Assembly: GCF_032477075.1 (NCBI RefSeq)
Contig: NZ_JAWDXO010000002.1
Coordinates: 163,955-227,954 of the forward strand
Direction of reading: 5' to 3'
From: Fusobacterium sp.
GTDB lineage: Bacteria > Fusobacteriota > Fusobacteriia > Fusobacteriales > Fusobacteriaceae
DNA length: 64,000 bases
Part shown: piece after piece, positions 42,199-51,513 of the stretch
How the letters are laid out: every line of letters begins with the position of its first letter
Position numbering within the stretch: the first letter of the stretch is position 1
The notes under the pieces: model-generated
The model's database searches: none
Seen by the model: only the letters and a program-made list of their open reading frames with translations
What the model was told of the DNA's origin: nothing
Position numbers and translations under genes: made by a program

Positions 42199-43449
42199 AT
42201 GAAAGATTTAGAAAAACTTTTTATTGATGACAAAGAGATCTATGATGCCATAGAAGCCGAGAAAAAAAGACAAAATGAAGGAATAGAACTTATCGCTTCG
42301 GAAAACTTTGTATCAGAGTCGATATTAGAAGCAGCTGGAAGCGTAATGACTAATAAATATGCTGAAGGTTACCCTGACAAAAGATACTATGGTGGATGCG
42401 AATGTGTAGATATAGCGGAAAAATTAGCAATTGAAAGAGCAAAAAAACTTTTTGATGTAAAATTTGTTAATGTACAGCCTCATTCTGGCTCTCAAGCTAA
42501 CATGGGAGTTTATAAGGCACTTTTAAATATAGGAGATACTATCTTAGGAATGAAATTAGATCATGGTGGGCATTTAACTCATGGTAAAAATGTAAATTTT
42601 TCTGGAAAAGATTACAATGTTTATTCTTATAGTGTAAAAAAAGATGATGAATATATAGACTATGAAGAAGTTGAAAAACTTGCAATGGAAATTAAACCAA
42701 AACTCATTATTGCTGGTGCTAGTGCATATTCTAGAACAATAGACTTTAAAAAATTTAGAGAAATAGCTGATAAAGCTGGTGCTATACTTATGGTAGATAT
42801 GGCTCACATAGCTGGTCTGGTTGCTGCTGGAGAACATCCAAGTCCTATTCCTTATGCTCATGTAGTTACTACAACTACTCACAAAACTTTAAGAGGTCCT
42901 CGTGGTGGAGTAATAATGACTAATGATGAAGAAATAGCTAAAAAAATAGATAAGGCTATTTTCCCTGGAATACAAGGTGGACCACTAATGCATATAATAG
43001 CTGCAAAAGCTGTTGCATTTAAACAAGCTCTTGAACCTAAATTTAAAGAGTATCAAAAACAGGTTGTTAAAAATGCTAAAGTATTGGCTGAAGTTTTAAA
43101 TACTGGTGGATTAAGAGTAGTAAGTGGCGGAACTGATAATCATATGGTACTTATAGATGTAAAAGCTAATAAAAACCTTACTGGAGCTCAGGTAGAAAAA
43201 GCTTTAGGGAAAGCTGGAATTACAGTTAATAAAAATGGAATTCCATATGATACTGAAAAACCTATGGTTACAAGTGGTATAAGAATAGGTTCTCCCGCTA
43301 TGACTACCAGAGGTATGAAAGAAGAAGAAATGAAACAAATTGCCAACTTTATTCTTCAGGTAGTAGATAATATAGATGATGATAAAAAATTAGCTGAAAT
43401 TAAAGAACAAGTGAAGGAACTTTGTTTAAAATTTCCATTATACAACTAA
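42199..43449 (+). CDS. glyA: Serine hydroxymethyltransferase
   Basis: A 416-residue PLP enzyme that interconverts serine and glycine with tetrahydrofolate. Visible marks: IELIASENFVSESILEAAGS, TNKYAEGYPDKRYYGGCE, VNVQPHSGSQANMGVY, DMAHIAGLVAAGEHPSP, the PLP lysine in TTTTHKTLRGPRGG and the C-terminal TSGIRIGSPAMTTRGM. Full length. Ribosome site GAGGAGGGG. Monocistronic with its own promoter and terminator. Confidence 0.97.
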   Translation: MKDLEKLFIDDKEIYDAIEAEKKRQNEGIELIASENFVSESILEAAGSVMTNKYAEGYPDKRYYGGCECVDIAEKLAIERAKKLFDVKFVNVQPHSGSQANMGVYKALLNIGDTILGMKLDHGGHLTHGKNVNFSGKDYNVYSYSVKKDDEYIDYEEVEKLAMEIKPKLIIAGASAYSRTIDFKKFREIADKAGAILMVDMAHIAGLVAAGEHPSPIPYAHVVTTTTHKTLRGPRGGVIMTNDEEIAKKIDKAIFPGIQGGPLMHIIAAKAVAFKQALEPKFKEYQKQVVKNAKVLAEVLNTGGLRVVSGGTDNHMVLIDVKANKNLTGAQVEKALGKAGITVNKNGIPYDTEKPMVTSGIRIGSPAMTTRGMKEEEMKQIANFILQVVDNIDDDKKLAEIKEQVKELCLKFPLYN

Positions 43450-43462
43450 TTATATAAAAATA

Positions 43463-43516
43463 AAGGAGCTGTTATAAATTAGTTCATAATCACTAATTTA
43501 TAACAACCCTTTTTAT
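43463..43516. terminator. Terminator after glyA
   Basis: Perfect 14-bp stem (43470-43483 with 43492-43505), flanked by AAAGGAGC and CCCTTTTTA. It lies between the convergent glyA and lysE-like genes. Confidence 0.92.
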
Positions 43517-43520
43517 ATTT

Positions 43521-44156
43521 TTAATTTTTTAATTTAGCTTTCAATAAACTCAACCCTAAAAAAATGTATATGCTTCCTGATATTTTACCCATTACTTTAG
43601 AAGCTCCAGATTTCTTAGCTATCACTCCTGCTGCTGAAGAAGCAAACAAAGCAAGAATTATTCCATATAAACTGCTTGTAATAAAAAAACTTAATCCTAA
43701 CAGAAGAAATGGAATTACTCCATAATTGTTATTCACATCTATAAATTGCGGTAGAAAAGCAAGAAAAAACAAAGCTACTTTAGGATTTAAAACATTTGTT
43801 ATCATTCCTTGAAAATAAACTTCCTTAAGTTTTTCTTTCTCTTTTTTTTCATCTTTCATAAACAAGATTTTTTTATCTAAAATAGTTTTAATTCCCATAT
43901 AAATAAGATAAGCTGCTCCCGTATATTTAACAATATTAAATGCTGTTGCTGATTTTGCAAGTATAACTGACAGACCAAAAGCAGCCAATATTGTATGTAC
44001 CAACACTCCAGTGGAAATTCCTAAAACTGATATTATACCAGTTTTTTTATCCTTAGACATAGATTTTGCCAAAATATACATGGTATCTGATCCAGGTGTA
44101 ATATGCAATATTAAACATGATGTAAAAAAAACTGTATAGTTTATTATTCCAAACAT
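43521..44156 (-). CDS. LysE family amino-acid exporter (RhtB-like)
   Basis: A 211-residue membrane protein with about six segments. LHITPGSDTMYILAKSMSKDKKTGI near the front is the family signature (GPxxxxVxxxSL type), and NPKVALFFLAFLPQFID is the second conserved block. Members export lysine, homoserine, threonine or leucine; which one is not evident. Start ATG after GGGGAAG, 19 bases downstream of the YheT-like gene, so probably cotranscribed with it. Confidence 0.88.
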   Translation of the reverse strand: MFGIINYTVFFTSCLILHITPGSDTMYILAKSMSKDKKTGIISVLGISTGVLVHTILAAFGLSVILAKSATAFNIVKYTGAAYLIYMGIKTILDKKILFMKDEKKEKEKLKEVYFQGMITNVLNPKVALFFLAFLPQFIDVNNNYGVIPFLLLGLSFFITSSLYGIILALFASSAAGVIAKKSGASKVMGKISGSIYIFLGLSLLKAKLKN

Positions 44157-44175
44157 TCTTTCTTCCCCTTAATAT

Positions 44176-45117
44176 TTAATTTGTTTCTTCTATACTTTTT
44201 ACATATTCAAATAATCTTTCTTCCAACCAGTAGGTTTTAGAGAACAATCTTGAAAAACCAACATGTCCTCCATATTTTGGCGTTTCTAATTCAATATAGT
44301 CATTTTCAGCCACTTCTTTATAAGGATAGCACTTTTTTGACATTATTGGGTCATCTAATGGCATTAATATAAGTGTTTTTTTCTTTATATTTGGTATAAA
44401 ATTTATACTGCTTGTTTTTTCATAGTAATCTATAGCATCTAAATATCCATTTAATGGAGCTGTAAAAAGATTATCAAAATCTTCAATATCAACTACTCGT
44501 GATATAAGATTCATATTTATCCTAGTTGGATAAAGAAGAGCTTTTTGAGCTGCTTTTTCTTTTAATTTATTCACAAAGTATTTTCTATATATCATATTTC
44601 TAGGCTGTCTGAAAGCAACAGAATTTGAAACAAGATCACATGGTGGACATACTGCTATTCCACATAAAAGGTTTTCAGGATATATACTTCTTTCTCCCAA
44701 ATATTTCAATACAAGATTAGCTCCTAAACTGAAACCTGCAATTACAAGTTTTTTATAATCTCTTGTTTTTTCAAGTACAGTTTCTAAATCGCAAGTCTGC
44801 CCCATATGATAAAAAGTGACTTTTTTATTCAATTCTCCACTACATCCTCTATAATTCATAGCCAGTACATCCCAGCCTCTTTCTGAAAAATATCTAGCAG
44901 TTCCTTGTATGTATTTACTTCTGGAACTTCCTTCTAGTCCATGGCATAATACTATTACTTTTTCATTATTATTTTTTATCCAGTCAATATCCAAAAAATC
45001 TTCATCTGGTGTTTTTATTCTTTCTCTGGTATAAGTTACATGTATTCTTCTAAAAAGAGTTGGAAAACAAGTATTTATATGCGCATTTTTAAAAATTAAT
45101 GATGGTTTATATTCCAA
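44176..45117 (-). CDS. YheT-like alpha/beta hydrolase
   Basis: A 313-residue soluble hydrolase. It shows VIVLCHGLEGSSRSKYIQG (oxyanion region), MNYRGCSGELN, the nucleophile elbow AGFSLGANLVLKYLGE, the acid in MPLDDPIM and His in YGGHVGF near the C-terminus. YheT/ABHD1-3 relatives act on esters or lipids; the natural substrate is unknown. It starts at a TTG (45117) with AAGGGGG upstream, and a good promoter lies about 200 bases further up. Confidence 0.86.
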   Translation of the reverse strand: MEYKPSLIFKNAHINTCFPTLFRRIHVTYTRERIKTPDEDFLDIDWIKNNNEKVIVLCHGLEGSSRSKYIQGTARYFSERGWDVLAMNYRGCSGELNKKVTFYHMGQTCDLETVLEKTRDYKKLVIAGFSLGANLVLKYLGERSIYPENLLCGIAVCPPCDLVSNSVAFRQPRNMIYRKYFVNKLKEKAAQKALLYPTRINMNLISRVVDIEDFDNLFTAPLNGYLDAIDYYEKTSSINFIPNIKKKTLILMPLDDPIMSKKCYPYKEVAENDYIELETPKYGGHVGFSRLFSKTYWLEERLFEYVKSIEETN

Positions 45118-45319
45118 ATTTTTCCCCCTTGTTCAAATAAAACTTCTCAAAAACTTATCTAAGAAATCCTTGAATAAAATATTTTAACCTTTTAATTTTT
45201 ATTCTCCCCCGAAAATAAAATCTAATTATTGTGTATTAACTTTTATACAATTTAATATGAAATTTTCCTTTTTTTTTTAATATTATTCAATTTTATATTT
45301 TAATATAAAATTATTAAAA

Positions 45320-45348
45320 ATTTTATAACACTTATATTTATAAGTCAA
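45320..45348 (-). promoter_or_regulatory. Promoter toward the yheT-like gene
   Basis: Minus-strand -35 TTGACT (45343-45348), 17-base spacer, -10 TAAAAT (45320-45325), with an A-rich stretch upstream of the -35. The remaining 200 bases down to the gene (45118-45319) hold no frame or clear hairpin that I can support. Confidence 0.6.
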
Positions 45349-45385
45349 TCTTTTTTTATTTTCTTATAAAGTTTTTAATTAAATA

Positions 45386-45414
45386 TTGACTTTTTTTATA
45401 GTTCACGGTATTGT
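45386..45414 (+). promoter_or_regulatory. Promoter of the VanZ-like gene
   Basis: -35 TTGACT (45386-45391), 17-base spacer, -10 TATTGT (45409-45414). A small hairpin AAACAT/ATGTTT follows in the leader. Confidence 0.6.
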
Positions 45415-45468
45415 AACTACATAGAAACATTTTTTATGTTTTATACTAATATTAAATGAGAGGATAAT

Positions 45469-46014
45469 ATGAAAAAAAGAAAATTATTTTTAATTCTCTT
45501 TCCACTTTTTTTAGGGATTGGAATTTATCTGCTCTACAGAAGCAGAGATCTCTTTTATTTCAAATTGATACATTCTACTTTTTTAAGTAAACCAATTTTG
45601 CATATAAGAGATTTTGCAAAATTATATAGAAAATTATTTTCTACTTGGGTAGTTTACTCACTTCCAGATGGCTTATGGCTTTTTTCTTTTGGAGCAGCTC
45701 TATTAACAGATAGAATATTTTACTATTACAACTTTATTGTATTTACGTGTATATATATCTGGATGGTAATTTTAGAATTTCTTCAATTATATTTTGGAGG
45801 ACATGGAAGTATGATTGGAACTTTTGATGTTATGGATATACTATTTTTTACACTTGGGTATTTTTTTATTGTTCTAATATCTAAATATTATCACAAAAAA
45901 AATCTTCCTGATAAGTCTTTATTCACTATTGAAAATAAGAAAAAAGAAGTTATTTACAACATAAAAACTATAGCAATATTTACAATTTTAGGTAGTTTGC
46001 CTAGTCTTCTCTAA
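45469..46014 (+). CDS. VanZ-like membrane protein
   Basis: A 181-residue protein with about five membrane segments: one at 5-23, then YSLPDGLWLFSFGAALL, a YNFIVFTCIYIWMVILEFLQL stretch ending in a conserved Glu-Gln pair, and GTFDVMDILFFTLGYFFIVL. The SLPDGLW / EFLQ / GTFDxxDIxxxxxG spacing is that of VanZ-like domains. VanZ in enterococci gives mild teicoplanin resistance, but most relatives have no known role. Start ATG with GAGAGGA. Single-gene unit. Confidence 0.72.
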   Translation: MKKRKLFLILFPLFLGIGIYLLYRSRDLFYFKLIHSTFLSKPILHIRDFAKLYRKLFSTWVVYSLPDGLWLFSFGAALLTDRIFYYYNFIVFTCIYIWMVILEFLQLYFGGHGSMIGTFDVMDILFFTLGYFFIVLISKYYHKKNLPDKSLFTIENKKKEVIYNIKTIAIFTILGSLPSLL

Positions 46015-46018
46015 ATTA

Positions 46019-46054
46019 AAGAGGTTAGTTAAGAAATATTTGTCTTGTTCTTTA
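46019..46054. terminator. Bidirectional terminator
   Basis: Stem AAGAGGTTAGTTAAGAA (from 46019) / TTCTTTACTAACCTCTT (to 46054), one mismatch, with T-rich flank. It lies between the VanZ-like gene and the convergent efflux operon. Confidence 0.9.
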
Positions 46055-46067
46055 CTAACCTCTTGTT

Positions 46068-47287
46068 TTATTCACTTCTTAAAGCATCTACTGGATTAAG
46101 CTGAGCAGCCTTTTTAGCAGGCGTTACTCCAAATACTATTCCTATTGCTGTTGAGACTATTAATGAAGAAACTATGGAAATTGTAGAGAATATTGGCGGA
46201 ATTTTTACAACAAAACCAATTCCTACCCCTAAAAGAATTCCTATAACTATCCCAAGTAATCCCCCCAGACCAGTTAAAATAATTGATTCCATCAAAAATT
46301 GTATCATTATATCTCCATTAGTTGCTCCAATTGCTTTTCTAATACCTATTTCTTTTGTTCTCTCTATTACACTAACCAACATTATATTCATTACTCCTAT
46401 TCCACCAACAAAAAGAGATATACCAGCAACAAATGTAACAAATATATTTAAAGTGGATAATATATTATCAAAAGAGGCTGCAGCATTTGATTCAGCATTT
46501 ACTTCATATAATTCTTCTATACCTGTTATATCAGCCATAAGTTTTTTAGCTTCAGTCATACTCTCAGCTAATTTCTCTGGATCGTTTCCTTCTACTATTA
46601 AAGATGTATATCCTCCTGACTGCAGATCAAAGAGTTTATCATATGTATTGAGAGGCATCCTTACAAATCTGGGAATTCTACGTCCCCCCATTATTTTTAT
46701 CATCTGTTCTAAAGGATTCTTATATACTCCTACTATTTTATAAGTTATATCATTTCCTCTTCTCCCTTGTGAAAGTTCCACTGTCTGTCCAACAGCATTT
46801 TTTTCATTGGTAAAAAGAGCTCTAGCTGTAAGTTGGTCTATTGTTATAACTTTTTCACCACTTTCATATTCAAATGGAAGTATATTTCTTCCATAAACAA
46901 TATTTACTTTATCTATCTCTTCAAAATCAGGAGTAGTTACATTAAGAAACATCATTTCTTTTCTTTCACCAATTTTTATTGCAAAATTGCTGCTTATTTT
47001 AGGACTAACAGCCTTAAATTTTCCACTTTCTTTTATTTTTTCTATAATAGAATCATCTAAAAGATATTTCCATCTAAATTCTTCATCTTGTTTATCAACA
47101 GATATTGTAAATTTTCCATATCCTCCTTCTTTAAGATTTCCTGTTATATTTTCCTGACCACCTTTTCCTATAGCAGACATAGTTATAACAGATGAAATTC
47201 CTATTATTATCCCAAGCATTGTAAGAAAAGATCTCATCTTATTTCCTTTAAGACTTTGAACAGCACTTTTTAAACTTTCTATAAAAT

Positions 47288-47291
<4 letters not shown>
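46068..47291 (-). CDS. MacB-like ABC transporter permease
   Basis: A 407-residue permease. One membrane helix at about 20-40 (RSFLTMLGIIIGISSVI) is followed by a large periplasmic MacB_PCD domain and three C-terminal helices of the FtsX domain (VTFVAGISLFVGGIGVMNIMLVSVIERTKEIGIRKAIGA is split as VGGIGVMNIMLVSVIERTKE and IGIRKAIGA). In E. coli MacB the ATPase is fused to the permease; here it is a separate gene that overlaps by four bases (ATGA). It works as a mechanotransmitter that drives TolC-type export of periplasmic substrates such as toxins or lipopeptides. Confidence 0.92.
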
Positions 47292-47961
<670 letters not shown>

Positions 47962-47965
<4 letters not shown>

Positions 47966-49071
47966 GCCCTTCCAGCTCCTTTTTTCTCAGGATTTTTAAA
48001 CTGAAGAAATACTTTGCTTCCCTCCTTTAAGCTTTCATCAGGAGTTGTTAATATATTTTCTCCAGCTTTCAGTCCATTTTTTACAACAATATCATCACCT
48101 TTAATATTTTCTACATCTATTATTCTTTTAGAAATCATTCCATCATCACTGCTTACAAAAACATAATATTTTCCACTTTCTTCAAGAATAGCTGTTTTAG
48201 GAATAAGTATTCCACTATCTCTTTGTTCTAAATATATTACAGCTGATACTTTAAATCCAGGAACTATATATGGAATAGCTTCATCAGGTTTTACTTCTAC
48301 TTCCAAGACATTTTCTGATGTAGTTTCTGATACTTTTGATATTCTTGATATTTTTGTTATTACACCTGGATATGATTTTTTCTTTTCAAAAACTTCTGGT
48401 TTAATCATAAGTTTCTGACCGAGTTCTATATCTTTAACATCATATTCAGGTACTTCTAAAACAATTTTTATATCTGATAAATCAGCAATTTCCATAAGAG
48501 GAGAATCTGTATCAACCAGATAATTTTCTTGAGCAGTCAGAGATGTTATTGTTCCGCTTACTGGGCTTTCAATTTTTTCAGCTGTTTTAGAAAGATCTTC
48601 CATATACTCTTCTATATTTATTTCAATTTTTCTTATTTCTTCATTTAATTCTTTTACAGCATTATCAGAGCTTCCACCTATTTTATTTAATTCTATTTCC
48701 ACCTTTATATCTCTTTTTAATTTAACTAGAGCCAATCTCTCTCTTTCTAATTTTCTCATAGTATTATTTCTTTCTGTTTCATCAAAAGTCATCAGCAGCT
48801 GACCTTTTTCTACATAATCCCCTTCTTGAATAAAAACTTCATCTACTTTTAGCTTTTTATCCACAAAGACTTTCTTAGTATCATTTGCAGCAACATTTCC
48901 ATCAGCTTCTATATATCCTCTTCCCCCATTATCTTTAACTCTCAAAGCTGCATATGTTGATATATTTTTTTTAGTATCAATAGTTGTTCTATATCTTATA
49001 AATTCTACTCCTGCTACAATTACTATTAAAATTATTAAAAGTATTATTTTTATATCAAGCTTTCTTTTCAT
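47962..49071 (-). CDS. MacA-like periplasmic adaptor protein
   Basis: A 369-residue membrane-fusion protein. An N-terminal anchor helix (IILLIILIVIVAGVEFI) leads to the lipoyl-type half-motif VDEVFIQEGDYVEKGQLLMTFDE, a helical hairpin (ERERLALVKLKRDIKVEIEL and following coiled coil) and the second half SPVSGTITSLTAQENYLVDT, then beta-barrel and membrane-proximal domains. It bridges the MacB permease and the TolC-like channel. Start ATG overlaps the TolC-like stop. Confidence 0.92.
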
Positions 49072-50318
49072 TATTCACCTCTGACCATGATTTCATATAT
49101 GTATCCATTTAAAGTATTTATTGCTTTTTCTTTTGCTACTTCATAATCTAAATAATCATCAAAAGATTCCATCACATCTATATAATTAACTTTTCCTAAA
49201 TTATATTCAAGCTTTCTTATATTGTATTTTGATAATTCCAATTCAGCTTTATTTTTATTTACTTCATATTCTTTCAAATAATTATAATAATTGTTCATAG
49301 CCTGTAATTTATCAGCCTCATTTTCATCTATTTTTTGCTTTAATGTCACATCCTGTTCCAGCAAGCTATTTTTTTCTTCTTCTAAATCAAGATTAAAATC
49401 AAATAATCTTTTTGAAAATTTTGCAACTACTCTATTTTCATCATACTTTGTACTATGTTCTACACCTAATGATATTTCTGGCATTTTATCATCATATTTT
49501 AAATATTTTAAATTTTCATTTGTAAGTTCTTTTTGATATTTAAGTTTATCTAAGTCTTTTACTCCATATTTTCTTAGTAATTCGCTGATATTCTTTTCTA
49601 CAGGTGATATTTCTGCCAAAGAACTATTTCTTATATCAAATTTATACTCATAATAAAATCTTCCCTGTAATTTAATTAAATTGTCTTCTAAATTTTTTAT
49701 TTCTATTTCAAGATTTCTTATACTATATTGAAGAGTATCTAATTCTATTTTTGCTATTGCTCCTAAATTAAAAGATTTTTTCATAGTATCTTCTTCTTTT
49801 TTTAAAGTAGTTAGTCCATTTTTCTTTATTTTAAGTTCAAGTTCATTTATTTTATAATCTCTATATAGATTAATAAGGTCTATTTTTTGAGTTTCCATAT
49901 TTTTTTTGTGTGTCACTCTATCTATTTCTCTGCTTATTTCTAATTTATTGAGTTCGTTATCACTTTTGGAAAAAATAAGATCCTTCAAGCTTTTTTCAAT
50001 ACCAAAAGAAGCATAATCATCATCTGAGTTATAAGGTTTTGTTCCTTCAACATAAAAAGGTCCATAGCTTACTTTACCTGTAGTTTGTAAACTATCTTCT
50101 TGATCGCTGTATTCAGAAATTACTGAAGTTTCTACTCCATTAAAAGTATCCAACTTATAATATTTTTCTTTGGAATCATTTGTATTTTTCCTTATTTCAT
50201 ATATTTTATTCTGATAAGAAGTTCTTGATATTTCATCTAAAAGCATATCTAAATTTATCTCTTTCCCATAAGAAATAATTCCAAGAGAACAGTATATTAC
50301 TAAAAAAAATTTCTTCAT
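49071..50318 (-). CDS. TolC-family outer-membrane efflux protein
   Basis: About 415 residues. I start at ATG 50318 (MKKFFLVIYCSLGIISYGKE), which has GAAGGAG upstream and gives a proper Sec signal. The mature part consists of long helical repeats (for example KKEEDTMKKSFNLGAIAKIELDTLQ, split in two as KKEEDTMKKSFNLGA and IAKIELDTLQ) with the internal duplication expected of TolC. It forms the outer-membrane duct of the four-gene efflux system and is its first gene. Confidence 0.87.
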   Translation of the reverse strand: MKKFFLVIYCSLGIISYGKEINLDMLLDEISRTSYQNKIYEIRKNTNDSKEKYYKLDTFNGVETSVISEYSDQEDSLQTTGKVSYGPFYVEGTKPYNSDDDYASFGIEKSLKDLIFSKSDNELNKLEISREIDRVTHKKNMETQKIDLINLYRDYKINELELKIKKNGLTTLKKEEDTMKKSFNLGAIAKIELDTLQYSIRNLEIEIKNLEDNLIKLQGRFYYEYKFDIRNSSLAEISPVEKNISELLRKYGVKDLDKLKYQKELTNENLKYLKYDDKMPEISLGVEHSTKYDENRVVAKFSKRLFDFNLDLEEEKNSLLEQDVTLKQKIDENEADKLQAMNNYYNYLKEYEVNKNKAELELSKYNIRKLEYNLGKVNYIDVMESFDDYLDYEVAKEKAINTLNGYIYEIMVRGE

Positions 50319-50479
50319 CCCTTTCTCCTTCTGTATTTTGTGTTTTATATTTAAGTATCTCACTTTTTTTTGTCCTAAATATGTCAAAATAAATCTTACC
50401 TATCTATTATATCAAATTTTTTATATTTTTCATCCTTTTATTTTGTACTTCAAATTTTTTTATTTTCTTTTTACAAATA

Positions 50480-50558
50480 AAAAAACTGACTGGAAATTAG
50501 ACTAATTTGAGTTTCTCAAATAAAAATAGTTTTATAATTTATCCTTTTCAACAGTCAG
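50480..50558 (-). terminator. Terminator after the EamA gene
   Basis: Outer stem CTGACTG/CAGTCAG (50486-50492 with 50552-50558) enclosing a second hairpin ATTTGAG-AAA-CTCAAAT, followed by TTTTTTTATTTG on the minus strand. Confidence 0.8.
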
Positions 50559-50570
50559 CTCTATTTATCT

Positions 50571-51431
50571 TTATTTATTTTTTAAATTTTTCATTGTAGA
50601 GTAAAATACAGTTCCTAAAATAATTGTACCTCCAATTATTTCCTTTATCGAAGGAAATTCATTTAAAAGAAATATTGAAAACACTATTCCATATAAAGGC
50701 TCTAAGCTAGAAATTATTCCTGCAGTCTGTGTTTTTACGTTTTTTAAGCTACTAATAAAAAGTGTATGTGCTATCCCTGTAAATACTGTTCCCAAAAGCA
50801 GTAAAAGCAGTAATTCTTTTTCGCTAATTACAGGTTTTATAATAAAAAAGAAAGGTAATAGTATTATAAAAGATATAACTTGTTCATAGAAAGCTATAAT
50901 TACTCCTTTATATTTCTTTACATATTTTCTATTTAATAGAGAAAGAACAGCATAGGAAAAACTGGAAATTATTCCAAATATTGCTCCCATAGTCATTTTA
51001 TTTTCTACTTGAAAATCAGGTATAACAAAAAGTATTCCAATAAAAGTCATAAAAGCCAAACAAATATCTTTTTTTCTTAATTTTTCATGAAAGAAAAAAG
51101 GTTCCATAAATGTTACAAAAATTGGAAAAGTAGAAAATGTTAATAATCCTATTGCTACTGTTGAAAGTTTTATTCCTTGAAAAAAAGTACACCAATGTAT
51201 TGCTAATACTGCTCCCATAAAAAAAATGCCTAATAAATCTTTTTTATTTTTCAATTTCAAGCTTTCCTTAGAAATATATATTCCAATCAAAAGAAATATA
51301 CTTGAAAAAAATACCCTTCCTAAAACTATTATTATTGATGATTGTACAATAAATTTAGTAAATAAACCTGATATTCCAAATAGAAATACAGCAGCATGAA
51401 GTTGTAATAAAGATAAATTTTTATTGTCCAT
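50571..51431 (-). CDS. EamA/DMT-family transporter
   Basis: A 286-residue, ten-helix permease with two EamA repeats. Repeat 1 includes LHAAVFLFGISGLFTKFIVQ and AVLAIHWCTFFQGIKLSTVAIGLL; repeat 2 includes AIFGIISSFSYAVLSLLNRKYVKKY and ISSLEPLYGIVFSIFLLNEFPSIKEIIGG split across segments. Such proteins export or import amino acids, sugars or nucleotide derivatives; the substrate is open. Unlike the EamA gene at 12.5 kb, it is intact. Start ATG with TGGAGA. Confidence 0.88.
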   Translation of the reverse strand: MDNKNLSLLQLHAAVFLFGISGLFTKFIVQSSIIIVLGRVFFSSIFLLIGIYISKESLKLKNKKDLLGIFFMGAVLAIHWCTFFQGIKLSTVAIGLLTFSTFPIFVTFMEPFFFHEKLRKKDICLAFMTFIGILFVIPDFQVENKMTMGAIFGIISSFSYAVLSLLNRKYVKKYKGVIIAFYEQVISFIILLPFFFIIKPVISEKELLLLLLLGTVFTGIAHTLFISSLKNVKTQTAGIISSLEPLYGIVFSIFLLNEFPSIKEIIGGTIILGTVFYSTMKNLKNK

Positions 51432-51474
51432 TTATTTTTCTCCATAATATTTTATACATATTTTACCATAAAAC

Positions 51475-51507
51475 ATCAAAATAAGCCTGATACAAAAGTA
51501 CCAGGCT
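51475..51507 (-). terminator. Terminator after the hydrogenase gene
   Basis: Stem AGCCTGATAC (51484-51493) / GTACCAGGCT (51498-51507) with an AAAA loop and one wobble pair, followed by TATTTTGATG on the minus strand. The stop codon of the hydrogenase gene is seven bases away. Confidence 0.82.
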
Positions 51508-51513
51508 GTAAAA

